The notes beneath the pieces are model-generated. The model did not search any database, was not told the DNA's origin, and saw only the letters and a program-made list of their open reading frames with translations. This document shows positions 1 to 10,905 of a DNA stretch of 64,000 bases, piece by piece (within the stretch, counting starts at the first letter, position 1; every line of letters begins with the position of its first letter). This DNA is from Zoroaster sp. YZ-2022 (lineage: Eukaryota > Echinodermata > Asteroidea > Forcipulatida > Zoroasteridae), in assembly GCA_029582265.1 (NCBI GenBank), contig CM055816.1, forward strand, positions 90,983,204 through 91,047,203. The letters run 5' to 3'. Made by a program: the position numbers and the translations under genes.

Positions 1-470
1 GTACATTGAACATCCCTGTAGTAACGTACGGTCCGTCAGAACATTGAACATCCCTGTAGTAACGTACGGCCCTTCAATACATTGAACATCCCTGTAGTAA
101 CGTACGGCCCTTCAGTACATTGAACATCCCTGTAGTAACGTACGGCCCTTCAGTACATTGAACATCCCTGTAGTAACGTACGGACCTTCAGTACATTTAA
201 CATCCCTGAAGAAACGTACGGCCCTTCAGTACATTGAACATCCCCAGTAACGTACGGTCTTCAGTACATTGAACATCCCTGTAGTAACGTACGGCCCTTC
301 AGTACATTGAACATCCCTGTAGTAACGTACGGTCCGTCAGAACATTGAACATCCCTGTAGTAACGTACGGCCCTTCAGGACATTGAAAATCCCTGTAGTA
401 ACGCACGGCCCTTCAGTACATTGAACATCCCTGTAGTAACATACGGTCCGTCAGAACATTTAACTAGATA
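1..470. repeat. 38-bp minisatellite, about 12 copies
   Basis: A head-to-tail array starts at the first base. The unit reads roughly ACATTGAACATCCCTG followed by TAGTAACGTACGGCCCTTCA, and successive ACATTG starts lie 38 bases apart. Copies differ by single bases (GGTCCGTCAG against GGCCCTTCAG), and one is short by a few bases near 241-270. The last copy decays at about 460. The array continues past the left edge of the window, so its true length is unknown. Confidence 0.95.
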
Positions 471-900
471 CATAACCTATACATACCTTAGGGATTCCGT
501 TAGATTTGTCGGAACAGCCAGACTGTCTTTCTGACATGTGTATGTCTTCACGAATGGACAAAATAGGTCATTGTACTTACAAAATCCTGACATTACAAAC
601 AAACCCCTTTTTTGGGCCACTTGCCCGCCCCCTTGGCTATGTTACTGATCATAAGCAGATCTTCTAGAACGATCATAGCGTTTCCGCAGTTGTCCTTAAC
701 CTAGATCGGGAGGAATATTGTCCAAGAAACCTATATAGGCCTATATACCAAATATATTCGACCGAAGTGAATATCTTCTAATCTTCTAAGTCTCGGAACT
801 AATACATAGACATACCACAGAGTAGTTCCCCTTCAATGCATAGGATTTATGTTGATATTTAATCAAGTTGCTTATTGGTTTCTTCTAGTTCCTATTGCAG

Positions 901-1203
901 TGAGTAATCTTGTCATCTCTGAGCCAGATACCAGCATAATTAATTGGGAAACCCCCCAAAACAAGTGTCCTGTTATCGATTATGTGATTCAGTTTCAACT
1001 GGTTAATAGAGATCAATGCCGAGTGATGAATGGTGAATTTGAAACTGTAGCCAATACGTCAGTGAGAGAGTTCACTTTACGGGACGCTGATTCATCACTA
1101 TACGCATATTCAACGTACAAGATCCGTGTACTAGCGAGGAATGAAGCTGGACTTAGTGAATATCAGGATGAGAATCATATTGAAGATACAACATCAGTAA
1201 AAG
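901..1203 (+). CDS. Fibronectin-III exon, receptor-type tyrosine phosphatase-like (exon 1 in window)
   Basis: This exon is preceded by the acceptor CTATTGCAG and followed by the donor GTAATT. It encodes about 101 residues with the hallmarks of a fibronectin type III domain: an early tryptophan (INWETP), a YVIQFQL strand, and a YKIRVLARNEAG strand with the family Tyr and the Asn-Glu-Ala-Gly turn. The exon ends with one leftover base, G, which joins the AA that opens the next exon to form GAA (Glu), so the frame is kept across the splice. It is the first of five exons that read as one ectodomain running into the gap at 5212. The phosphatase assignment rests on exon 5. Upstream exons, including any signal peptide, are not in the window. 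Confidence 0.75.
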
Positions 1204-1551
1204 GTAATTACCGAAACATGAAACACCATACACTTATATATGATACGGCAAAATGTATCCTGTTTCTGGCATTCACGCGTGTCGCCTCAGACCAGCACGT
1301 CGGTATGTGTAATTTTAATTTTATTTTTATTATATTTTTTCTATGAAACAATGTTCAATTGCAGCCACAATTGCTGGATCGATTGGAATTCTGCCGTGTT
1401 GTGTTTTAAATGAGTTTTTTACATAGGGGTATGAACGTTTGCCAGATTTGTTAAGCCTCTCTTAGCCGCTATAATATGGGTAATTTGCGAGTCACCGTAC
1501 GGATTTTGAAGCCGACCTATGACCAGAAGCTGGAGTCTTTTTTGTTCAAAC

Positions 1552-1838
1552 GCACTGCACTGTTATTCTATCAACAAACGCTCTGCACTGTTATTCTATC
1601 AACAAACGCTCTGCACTGTTATTCTATCAACAAACGCTATGAACTGTTATTCTATCAACAAACGCTATGCACTGTTATTCTATCAACAAACGCTCTGCAC
1701 TGTTATTCTATCAACAAACGCTCTGCACTGTTATTCTATCAACAAACGCTATGCACTGTTATTCTATCAACAAACGCTCTGCACTGTTATTCTATCAACA
1801 AACGCTCTGCACTGTTATTCTACCAACAAAGGGTGATT
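1552..1838. repeat. 28-bp minisatellite in an intron, about 10 copies
   Basis: The unit is about CTCTGCACTGTTATTCTATC + AACAAACG, 28 bases, with CTATG or CTCTG variants at one position. It lies in the intron between the first two fibronectin exons. Because 28 is not a multiple of 3 and the unit has no stop in any forward frame, the array is open in all three + frames. The long open frames here (repeating LLFYQQTLCTVILSTNA) are a by-product of the repeat and not a gene. Confidence 0.95.
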
Positions 1839-2744
1839 TATATGTTTAATCAATGTGGAAAGGCAACTATAGGAATCAATGAAAATAATACACAAAACTA
1901 CGTTGATAACTAAATTGATTAATGCAATAAGACGTATAGGCGTATTCAGAAAACAAATCTCAAATACACTGTTTTGGAAAGGATGCGCGTTGTAATTTCA
2001 CATAGGGCCTAATTATTCTTGTACACGTACAGTACGTGTTCTGGCTTCCCAACATTTATCAGAATATTGACTTGTACAAAGCTAATTGCGCTCATTCCCG
2101 TGTCCATACATTTTGGATTGAAATGTTATTACAAAAGATGCGTATAGAGATATTCGGAAAGTATAACCATGTAGTATCATTAAACATGTGTAAGAGCCCT
2201 ACAGCGACTGACCGACTGACCGACTGACCGACTGACCGACAAGTTTCTTCCTGTAGATTAAATATAAATGTTTAATCCTATCAGTCCTAATGTGCCGCCC
2301 CACCCTATCATATTTCTTAAAATATCTTCAGAAAACCTATCACGCTCAAATTTCTGCCTCTTCTAACAATTCTTTACGGAAGCGTTGAAGGGACATCATA
2401 AAAATGGACCCGGCTTAAGTCATAATTATGACTTAATATCTCATAATTATAACTTAACATAAGTCATAATTGTTAAGAATTAAGAATGAAGAATTTCCAC
2501 TTTTAGTGGTAAATAGTAGACTGTGTTTCAGGGTTTATTAACCTTTTGAACACGGATTTGGAAACATGACCAATTCCAGTGCATTCTGGGAATCAAATTT
2601 GGCCGCCGTCACGTTAAAATGAAAAACGTTTTTTTGTTGTTGCAATTTTCACTTTGTACTTATAAGAAGTTACATCATAAATAGTGATTGATTCACTTTT
2701 TTGCCCTACACTGACGTATGTATAGCATTGTATACACTGTGCTT
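1839..2744. other. Intron sequence without a recognisable gene
   Basis: This stretch holds a short four-fold ACTGACCG run at about 2208-2240 and an AT-rich zone of overlapping palindromes (AAGTCATAATTATGACTT and variants) at about 2418-2478. No exon with good splice sites or protein similarity was found. Confidence 0.5.
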
Positions 2745-2850
2745 TCCGAATGTCTGTGGAAAAAACTTCACAGGCGACCTCCTGCTTAATAGTGCAGACG
2801 TCTTAACCTCTCGACCACTAAGCTTGCCCAATGACGATTGGCCGGCTAGA
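2745..2850 (-). repeat. tRNA-derived SINE-like fragment
   Basis: On the minus strand the sequence TTAGTGGTCGAGAGGTTAAG resembles the pol III A box and D arm of a tRNA. It is followed by a short hairpin (CTGC...GCAG) like an anticodon arm and by AGGAGGTCGCCTG, close to the start of a B-box region. The B box (GGTTCGA) is not intact and no acceptor stem can be closed, so this is not a functional tRNA gene. A decayed SINE head or tRNA pseudogene is the likely identity. It sits in an intron of the phosphatase-like gene. Confidence 0.4.
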
Positions 2851-2989
2851 TATTTATAGTGTTGGATATGATTATGTCTGCCTCTACTGTAATAGATAAC
2901 TATAACTAGATGTATATGATCGACTTTCAATAACTGTCAATGGGATCAAAAAGGTAATAAAACAAATGTCTGTTTTATTATATGATTAG

Positions 2990-3105
2990 AACCATCGGCA
3001 TCCCCAGCAGATTTCCAGTTGACTTCGAGATCGAGGCACAATATTGAGTTGACTTGGAGTGAGATACCTTGTGGACAAAAAAATGGCAACATTACTGAAT
3101 ATACG
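2990..3105 (+). CDS. Fibronectin-III exon, first half (exon 2 in window)
   Basis: The acceptor is TATGATTAG and the donor GTAAGA. The two opening bases AA complete the Glu codon left by exon 1. The exon then encodes 38 codons: a proline-rich domain start (PSASPADFQL), an ELTWSEIPCG segment with the fibronectin tryptophan, and NGNITEYT. It ends in phase 0, exactly where exon 3 resumes with IRFKVLEKPYN, so one fibronectin domain is split over exons 2 and 3. Confidence 0.75.
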
Positions 3106-3407
3106 GTAAGATTTATGAATCGTCTAGCTTCTTGTTTTACGTAATTCTGATGTTTTGTATCATTTTCATGTTTTGGTTAGCTTACTTTGTAAATAAAGGG
3201 AATAATATTGGGCCTATAACTTTAAAGAATAATGTTTAGCAGAAGCTGTTCTATTATTTTAATAAGTAGCATGGGATGGGTTGTGCTAGATAAAAAAAAT
3301 TACTATTGACAGAGGAGAAGATAATAGTTTACCATCTTTATATCTTATTGGAAACTTACAGTATTAAAATCCTACTCAGTTTCAGTTTCATTTATTGTGA
3401 CAATCAG

Positions 3408-3615
3408 ATTCGCTTTAAGGTACTGGAGAAGCCTTACAACATCAGCTTTAAGCCTCAGAGTACATATCAGTCAGTAATCATACCACACCCAAGAATGCAA
3501 CATAATATCAATGGTTTGGAACCCTCGACAAAATACGAGTTTCTTCTGGCAGGTGTTAATGTTGCTGGTACAGGAGAGCAGGCCACTGTGGAGGCATTTA
3601 CATCAGTTGAAACAG
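3408..3615 (+). CDS. Fibronectin-III exon, second half (exon 3 in window)
   Basis: The acceptor is GACAATCAG and the donor GTAATG. It encodes the C-terminal strands of the domain begun in exon 2: IRFKVLEKPYN, then INGLEPSTKYEFLLAGVNVA with the fibronectin L-x-P-x-T-x-Y signature, then AGTGEQA. It ends with one leftover base, as exon 1 does. Whole domains are therefore bounded by phase-1 introns, the arrangement that allows domain shuffling in extracellular proteins. Confidence 0.78.
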
Positions 3616-3769
3616 GTAATGAAGTACCTTCATTGCTGACTATAAATATGCACAATCGTCGCTCTGACGGCGTTTATTTTCTCCATGGAAACTACATGAA
3701 AATTACATGTTATTGTTACAAGCTGCACTTTCACATAGAGAGTTGCTAAAGACGCTAGCTACATGCTGC

Positions 3770-4085
3770 ACTCAAAAGGTTGCTAGGATGCACAAGTCTT
3801 TAATCTAACATAAATCTCTAAAGGTTTCTAGGATGTACAAGTCTTCAATCTAACATAAATCTCTAAAGGTTTCTAGGATGCACAAGTATTTAATCTAACA
3901 TAAATCTCTAAAGGTTTCTAGGATGCACAAGTATTTAATCTAACATAAATCTCTAAAGGTTTCTAGGATGCACAAGTCTTTAACCTAACATAAATCTGTA
4001 AAGGTTTCTAGGATGCACAAGTATTTAATCTAACATAACTCTCTAAAGGTTTCTAGGATGCACAAGTCTTTAATCTAATGCCCTA
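3770..4085. repeat. About 45-bp minisatellite in an intron, about 7 copies
   Basis: The unit contains AAAGGTTTCTAGGATGCACA followed by AGTCTTTAATCTAACATAAA and TCTCT. Copies vary at single positions, for example CACAAG or TACAAG, and CTTTAAT or ATTTAAT. It lies between fibronectin exons 3 and 4 and carries no coding signal. Confidence 0.9.
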
Positions 4086-4342
4086 TTGTGCATTGTGGTG
4101 ATGTAACTTTAAATCAAACCTTTGAGACTTTCCATAACAAAAACAGGGATGTTTTAGGAAACTTCTCACAATCCTTATGACAGGGAATCGTTCATAAATA
4201 TATAGTAAGTGTTCATAATATTTAGGCCTTTACAAAGCCTATGTATACTGATATAATAATCCTATATAGTTGCAAACCTGATAAGAATATCATTAATTAC
4301 ATGTAGTAAGCACTATACACAAACAATTTGCAAATTTTACAG

Positions 4343-4442
4343 AAATTGAACCTCCTGTCAAGCCTTTTAACATTTCCTCCAAATCGACAACCTCAACAGT
4401 CACCATTGGTTTACATCTTCCAACGAATTCGACCTACATCAC
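4343..4442 (+). CDS. Fibronectin-III exon, domain start (exon 4 in window)
   Basis: The acceptor is AATTTTACAG and the donor GTGAGT. The opening AA completes the codon left open by exon 3. The exon encodes EIEPPVKPFNIS and then TVTIGLHLPTNSTYIT. A proline-rich start and alternating strands are typical of the first half of a fibronectin-III domain, but the usual tryptophan is absent. It ends with two leftover bases (AC), which are compatible with an acceptor at 4986. Confidence 0.65.
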
Positions 4443-4644
4443 GTGAGTATCTCTAGTAATAAGTCAAGAATCCATAGAAACAGTGGCATATCAATAGTGT
4501 CTGAAAAGGGAACACACTGCCAAAGTAGGGTTCAAATAAAACGTACGATAAATTTACATGCATTGTGAATGTTGATTTTAGAGATTTATGTACAATTATC
4601 TATGACTATATAGGATTTAAGGCTTTGCATGGAGGGAAATGGTA

Positions 4645-4870
4645 ATTAGGAAAGTTTTCAGAAGCACCATGTAACAAATCTCTAAAGTAGAGGTGTTGGC
4701 TCTGAGAAGAGCCGGTTTTGTTCTCAATGTTTCGGCAAGTATGCTCTGGCCGTCGTCTGGCCGTCGTCAGTATGCTCTGGCCGTCGTCTGACGACGGCCA
4801 GTGCATCTGCCAAACGTTGAGAACAAAACCTCTCAGAACACACCTCTCTTGAGATTTGTAACTTCTAAAC
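4645..4870. repeat. Head-to-head pair of Penelope-like element tails
   Basis: 4645-4770 matches 18290-18400 almost base for base (TAGGAAAGTTTTC, AGAAGAGCCGGTTTTG, GTTTCGGCAAGTATGCTCTG, GGCCGTCGTC). In 18290-18400 this sequence lies downstream of a GIY-YIG endonuclease remnant on the minus strand, so it is a Penelope-like tail. From about 4785 the same tail runs in the opposite direction (CTGACGACGGCCAGTGC, AAACGTTGAGAACAAAACC), giving an inverted repeat. The centre carries two extra copies of CTCTGGCCGTCGTC. Confidence 0.75.
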
Positions 4871-4986
4871 TCTATATCTATGACTACTCATCAAAAAGAT
4901 TGTTACTGTGACAGTGAACAGTGCAAACAGTACAAATTTGTTCAATATAATATAATTTACACATTGTTTATATTCTTATTGTACAG

Positions 4987-5211
4987 AGGTATCCAAATTG
5001 GTGTGCAGCGGAGTCAACCAGTCGTCAAGAGAGAAGCCACAGATTCTAGACAGCTAAGATCAGACATGACACTGATTACGTAGCAGCAGAATTACGTAAA
5101 GAGAATCTTCCTGAAACATTCACCGTAGGTGATGAAAACTTATGGTGTTTGACAATAAACCTTTGAGCAAACTGAGTATGAATTTACCTCGGTTCTGTCA
5201 GCAGATCAGAC
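4987..5211 (+). pseudogene. Receptor-type tyrosine phosphatase-like ectodomain exon, frame-broken and cut by gap (exon 5)
   Basis: The acceptor is TATTGTACAG, and the frame from exon 4 continues as GIQIGVQRSQPVVKREATD. A one-base shift near 5066 moves to the frame that reads DYVAAELRKENLPETFTVGD. This segment (A-E-L, L-P-x-T-F-x-V-G-D) is characteristic of the juxta-fibronectin region of receptor-type protein tyrosine phosphatases, where it precedes a TYGG-x-Y-N-x-PL loop. Further shifts follow: NKPLSK in one frame, then EYEFTSVLSADQ in another. The phosphatase domain and membrane segment would lie beyond the gap. The breaks may be real decay or sequence error next to the scaffold gap. Confidence 0.6.
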
Positions 5212-5711
5212 NNNNNNNNNNNNNNNNNNNNNNNNNNNNNNNNNNNNNNNNNNNNNNNNNNNNNNNNNNNNNNNNNNNNNNNNNNNNNNNNNNNNNNNNN
5301 NNNNNNNNNNNNNNNNNNNNNNNNNNNNNNNNNNNNNNNNNNNNNNNNNNNNNNNNNNNNNNNNNNNNNNNNNNNNNNNNNNNNNNNNNNNNNNNNNNNN
5401 NNNNNNNNNNNNNNNNNNNNNNNNNNNNNNNNNNNNNNNNNNNNNNNNNNNNNNNNNNNNNNNNNNNNNNNNNNNNNNNNNNNNNNNNNNNNNNNNNNNN
5501 NNNNNNNNNNNNNNNNNNNNNNNNNNNNNNNNNNNNNNNNNNNNNNNNNNNNNNNNNNNNNNNNNNNNNNNNNNNNNNNNNNNNNNNNNNNNNNNNNNNN
5601 NNNNNNNNNNNNNNNNNNNNNNNNNNNNNNNNNNNNNNNNNNNNNNNNNNNNNNNNNNNNNNNNNNNNNNNNNNNNNNNNNNNNNNNNNNNNNNNNNNNN
5701 NNNNNNNNNNN
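5212..5711. other. Assembly gap of 500 N
   Basis: Exactly 500 N, a conventional placeholder length, so the true distance across it is unknown. The two sides need not be adjacent in the genome. Confidence 1.
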
Positions 5712-7046
5712 TTTTTTCCAGCGAAAAAAAAAACAACAGTTTTCATGACATAAGAAAACAAATGTTACCAATACTCACATAAAACGTCAGTATGATTCCG
5801 GGTGTAATAAAAGTCACTGAGCAGTATAAAAATGAAGACAAACTTGTAGCTACAAAACGCAATGGTGGCACAAAACTGGAGAGGCTGTTGTAATTGGCTG
5901 CTTGTCAGGCGCTCAGTCAATTGAACCCTCGTGTTAAAATATGAGGCAGAGCCATCGTTAACAAAATTTCAATTAAAATTGAAGGAAATATGAAGTGTAT
6001 TCTTTAGACGATGCGGATGTGTACAATTGTTTCAAAGACGAGTGGTTGACGAAACACCTAACTCGAAAATCCTGTACCAATGGATCGAACTGCCTGTATA
6101 TCTAGATTGGAGCAGACGCCAGCGGCAGTGATGCTGCGCAACTGTGAAAGGAAGAAAGACAAAGCCATCGCGGATACCTATAAAAAATAGATTTTTACAT
6201 TTCACTCCGACTTTTGAACTATTGGCCGATGTCAACCGTATTATCAAGCCGGGCTGGCGGATCGGTTGAGTTATGAATTTCACGTTTAATAAATATTCCA
6301 AAGTTATCAAAAGCACAGACGGCGATAAAAATTATGTCATAAAGCGGAATTCTCTCTAGGGCAGAGATTGTAATAATCCAGGGCTCGCTTGAATGATTAA
6401 AAAAGCAATATAGCGCAACAGGATTCACGGTATTATGTGCGACAAAGTCTTGGAACGCAGAATAATACCGCTAAACAAGACAGACGAGATCAGACGTAGA
6501 ATATAAATCTCAATACTCCGGCTCTTAAAAGCATGAAGAGGAATATTGATGCTATTCAAAGAGCCTGGTAATTATGAAAATTCTACATGGGTAAATTTTA
6601 TAGTCAAAGATTGATAAAAATCTCAATTACTATCGAAGGGTTCCCAATCAACTTTACACGCAAGGGATGCGCTGATATCAACACTGAGGAACAGAATTCA
6701 AAATATTTTGGAGATTCGAGAGAAAAGAACACGCCATGGGAGTAACCAATGTCTTGGGTCTGTCAAAATGTTAAACTCGACGATTACTTACTAGATAAAT
6801 ACGGCTTGTTTTAGATTTGAGAAGCTTAAGCAACGACGACAACAAAGTCACGGAAGTGGGAGGCGAGTGAAAACGCATCGAAGAAGTTACTATTCTGTTA
6901 GAAAAGACGTCGGAGATTGCTGAGTGAGTTTAAACTGCTACATTTACATCATTATGGACGCGCTCAACTCCAATATCGAAAATGGTCGGTTTCATTCCGC
7001 GATATATTAAAAAAAAATCATGTTGGATATTATCAAACATAATTAG
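5712..7046. other. No recognisable gene
   Basis: Both strands were read. The + strand has short open stretches (for example YEVYSLDDADVYNCFKDEW near 5990-6045 and FNKYSKVIKSTDGDKNYVIK near 6280-6345) separated by frame changes. This resembles an old coding sequence, perhaps of a mobile element, but no family was recognised. The stretch ends at the TTAG that forms the left target duplication of Gypsy-1. Confidence 0.4.
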
Positions 7047-8315
7047 TGTAACGATGGGAGCCATTGCTAGATGACTGGTTCGGACCCCACCTGAGTGATT
7101 TGATTGAGATCCAAGCATGGGACAGCAAATTATGTTTTAACACAGTTCCTTTTCGTTTATTGACATCCATATAAAAGAGGGACCTGTAACAACAATACAA
7201 AGACAAATACAATCAATTGATTTCTAATAAATAAAATAAATAAACATTTTAACCAAAGCGTTTGAGTGACTCTGACTCATTACAGTCTATGTGGCTCTAC
7301 ATAAATTTATGTGAGGCCTAAATATATTTTGAATGAGAGATTTTCTTACCCTTATGATGGAATTCTTTAAGTTGTTTGAGATATATTGTGGACAAACCAA
7401 GAGAACCAGCTGACCTAACTGCGGATGAAAACCCATATGTAACGATGAGTTCATACCAACTTATCTTACAGGTAAGGAACTGGCCTATTTCATCGCGCAA
7501 ACCATTAGCTCTATAAACTTGCAATAATAGCCACCATGCTTTAACACGATCCACATGTGTAGGAAATAACAAAACAGCGCACAGTAAATTCACATTGAGA
7601 AAGAAGCCCGGGCGGAGGCACGCATGGCGTGACCTTGGCCGACAAACGTGAAAGAGAGAAGCTGGGCTGGGCGGGTGCACAGGGCGTGACATCAGCAGAC
7701 TACTCGGCCAAACTCTGCCGTACATTGTAGATAGCCGGCGTACTACGCAACGCTACAATAATCCCCACGTAAATCGGTATAACACAGCTATCGTTCCAGG
7801 GTTTGGAACGCCGATTAAAAACTCTCTCATAGCATATTAGTGTCACATATTGGTTTTCCAGGATTACACATATAGACAACTTGAACAATATGATTTACCT
7901 GGTTTTGGCTCCAAAAGGGTTTTTCTATAAATTCTTTTAAAAAGGCACAGCTGAAAGCGGCCGACGAGAAGATGTTCTTTTGCTGGACTGTCTATATCAT
8001 GCCGCGTTTAATCGATACTACCATATGATACTATGGACTACTACGGCATGACAAGAATCGTTTAATGCTATTAATGTAAAAGGTCGCGCAAAACCGCAAA
8101 TAACCAGGAATCGCACTGAAACCAGTAACAAGAATCGATTATTTCTACTTCAGGAAATGTTTCTCTGTTGGTCACGTACACACAAAATTTGTCCTAAATG
8201 TTTATGCAAGGTCATGGAGTTCATAATTAGCATATGATTAAAGAAACACTGTAAACAAACCAACTGATGGTGCGTGATTAATACAAAAATGATTACAAAA
8301 CCCCAAATCCCTACA
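7047..8315 (-). repeat. 3-prime LTR of Gypsy-1
   Basis: Aligned by eye to 17029-18287 over its whole length (GGGAGCCATTGCTAGATGAC, GGTTTTCCAGGAT, GTGCGTGATTAATAC). The copies differ by scattered substitutions and many one-to-three-base indels, so the insertion is not recent. On the element strand it starts TGTAGGG and ends CGTTACA. Confidence 0.93.
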
Positions 8316-8324
8316 TTTCCCTCA
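8316..8324 (-). promoter_or_regulatory. Polypurine tract of Gypsy-1
   Basis: On the element strand TGAGGGAAA directly abuts the TGTAGGG start of the 3-prime LTR, the expected place for the plus-strand primer tract. Confidence 0.6.
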
Positions 8325-9900
8325 TGCTTTTAAAGTACCTTTCGACCCGACGATGGTACCATGGTACCATTAACGAACAAATTCTGAAAAATCACCCTCA
8401 ATCCTTCTTTTATCATAAATCAGCCAATTCACACCTTTATCTCTGAACAAGCTAACAAGAGAACTTTCTTTAGAAATAACAAACTCGTACTATACATCAT
8501 TTTGTAACACCTTAACTGCTGGACCATTCAATGTGAAAAAGCCTAATAGACAAGTCCATATCTGATTAAGTGTAATGGAACAATCATATATCCGGTACTC
8601 ACACAGATAATGGTTCGGAGTTCAATCATTTTAGCAGCTTTTGTCACGTATTTACCTATAAGTGCCCGTACAAAATATATACCTGAGCTCAATCAGCAAA
8701 CACCTCAATGCAAAAACAAATGCACAATAAGTTTCCCAAAAGCACCAGAAAATTCTATATATTCTTAAAATACAAACAAACCGGCAATTCCATTGAAAAA
8801 GTGGCAAATACCAGATAACTTTGTAATCTATCCCAACTTTGGATTCCTTTCCACTACAAATAGAATCATTAGAATCAAAGTGAGCAGTACGCATCACGGA
8901 ATAATTTTGAGGTCGCATGGAGAACTTCTTTAAGACCCAAACAATAGTTTCTCGCATGGCTCTGCTGCGAGAGATGACAACCATCTACCAAATGATTAGG
9001 ATGATTAATGTGTGTGCCTTCTGGGTATACATACCAGACGCACTGGGATGTCCCGCCTCAATGCCCGACTTAGTTGCAGATTATAGCGCCTTACTCTGTG
9101 TGATTGAAGGTACGGACAGAAAACTTGTCTTGGCCCAGTTGATTGATGACGACCGTTGGATCACAGGCACAACACTACTATGTTGCGAGGCTTGATATTC
9201 ATACGATCTAGCCTTTTCAGTAACAATATGTTGCTGCACGCTGCACACCGCACAACCCTTGGGCTACTGTCACATCGCAAAGATCATTTTATTGTGCCTA
9301 GATCTATACATAGCGTGTGAATAGGCTAGCTCACTTAACTAAGCATTGCAAATAACGATTGGGATCAGCAAGCACCCTCGCAAATGTCAACCCAGGAAAC
9401 CCTGACTCTAAGATACATGTACCTGGGGGAAGGCGAGACGAGGCTGTTCAACTGAAACTGCACGATTCGCGCCATTCTACTTAGCCTAGCTGGGAACGGA
9501 GTGTCCTCAAACAGATAAACAAGCTTAGTGGTAAGCGATAACTGAATACCTATATACAAGTATAATTATACTACAAATGTTAAAGGGACCAGGCGACTAT
9601 GTTTCAGGGAGGGGTGACAGGCAACAATAAAACGAGTAGCAGTGGCGCTTGTCTTGCTCCCTTAGGGGCGAGCTACAGCTACAGGGCAGAATAACGCTTA
9701 AAGAGGAGTAGCGGGTGGTCTTGCATCTCGCGCTTCTGGGGAAGAAACAAGCTACAACTTACATGTACAAATCACTCCCCTCATACCGTCATCTCCCATC
9801 AGCATCCCTGCTGGGTCATTATTACACCACCCTTAGTCGCTCTGAGCGCCGAGCTGGGCGTTCTTGGCTGAAGGTTCAGCTGGTCTTGTGGGGAGGGCCT
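8325..9900. other. Gypsy-1 3-prime region, no assigned gene
   Basis: It lies between the end of integrase and the polypurine tract. The longest open frame, 92 codons on the + strand at 8917-9195, has no recognisable domain and runs antisense to the element. The minus strand is broken by stops and no envelope-like signal or membrane segment was identified. It may be an untranslated region of the element or an unnoticed older insertion. Confidence 0.4.
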
Positions 9901-10905
9901 AATCTAGCTTAGAGCTGTATGGGTGCCTGGGTTGGGAATGTTAGAACACAAACTCCTCATCTGAACTTTTGGGATTCAACTTCTTTTTCCTGAAATAGGA
10001 TCATTTGAGTTTTAGAGTAATTGAGCTGACCCAGGCATTTTGGTTATGCTCAGCGGGTCCCCTCAGGTCAGGAGCGATAGTTATGTTACAATTCAACCAT
10101 TTTCCCGCCCACCTACGGCTGGTCTGCTGGGACAAGCATACAAACCTTTCTCTGGGGGAACCTCTTGACTACTATATATTGCTCAATGCCCAAAGTGATC
10201 AATAGCTTATGAGACGCTCCGTGAACCCCAGGTTTGCTTTACAAGAACCCTAGTCCCAACGGGCGCAAAGGCATGGCATTTTCGCTTTTGTCATGGCGTC
10301 GCTTATTGGTTGCAGCTTATTTTGCCATGCCTACATTTCGCAATTACATGCGCTCTAACTTCAGCAGTCTTGCTGGTGCTGCTCAATGTATCGCATCCCC
10401 TCCTCCTCCCTGGGGGAATGTATATTCCGCCAAGAAGGTGATCTAAGGGCAATTTGGTGTCCTCCCCAAACACAAGTGAATGAAATAAGGGAACACCCTG
10501 TTATGGTGTGTGGCGTGGTGTTGTAAGCATAAGAGCAACCATGGTGCGAGGGAGAAGCTTAGCTGGGCCAGCAGTGACGATCAGAGAGATCAACTGACTT
10601 TATCAACCACACAGGAGTGTTCTGTTGAATCAAGAAATTCGGTCTGGACCATTCCCCTTGCGGATGGTATGGACTGGTCCTTGCTCTTTTTTGATCTGAT
10701 ATAGTTCATAAAACTCCCTGTAATCACATTACTCTCGAAATTGCGTGACCTTGATCTGGTGAATGAATTCCTGAAGGAATCCATAATGAACAAACCAGGT
10801 GATCATGAATAAGCTCGTGCTACTTGCGGAGCAGATTGGGTTCTTACGGGAACTGCCATTTGCGAACTTTGCAACACATCAGTCTTAACTAGAACATCTT
10901 AATTT
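9900..10905 (-). pseudogene. Gypsy-1 integrase, C-terminal two thirds, frame-broken
   Basis: Minus-strand translation gives the later part of a retroviral-type integrase in pieces. VRTQSAPQVARALF occurs near 10840, a decayed HYGF...SDQG-like segment near 10780, ELYQIKK near 10710, a GNGPDR-like stretch replacing the usual QGNGQ-ERFNRTL near 10660, and an LVFGEDTKLPLDHLLG segment near 10440. VLLITLGIEQYIVV-like strands of the C-terminal domain follow near 10190. Several stops and shifts interrupt it. The N-terminal part of the same integrase lies at 12470-12900, on the far side of an insertion. Confidence 0.7.

Noticed and set aside
1..470. Possible CRISPR-like array
   Set aside because: Units are contiguous 38-bp copies with no unique spacers, and the context is an animal gene. 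It is a minisatellite.
1476..1913. Three overlapping + open frames of 60-145 codons with repeating YQQTLCTVILSTNA
   Set aside because: They are the three frames of a 28-bp tandem repeat with no stop. The protein repetition follows from the repeat and there is no independent coding evidence.
2706..2930. 74-codon minus-strand frame
   Set aside because: It overlaps a tRNA-like/SINE head, with no protein similarity and no splice context.
5142..5771. Long open frames across the first gap, and likewise 54663-55481
   Set aside because: They consist almost wholly of undetermined residues from N runs.
8917..9195. 92-codon + frame inside Gypsy-1 as a possible envelope or host gene
   Set aside because: It is antisense to the element and has no signal peptide, membrane segment or known domain, so it cannot be supported as a gene.
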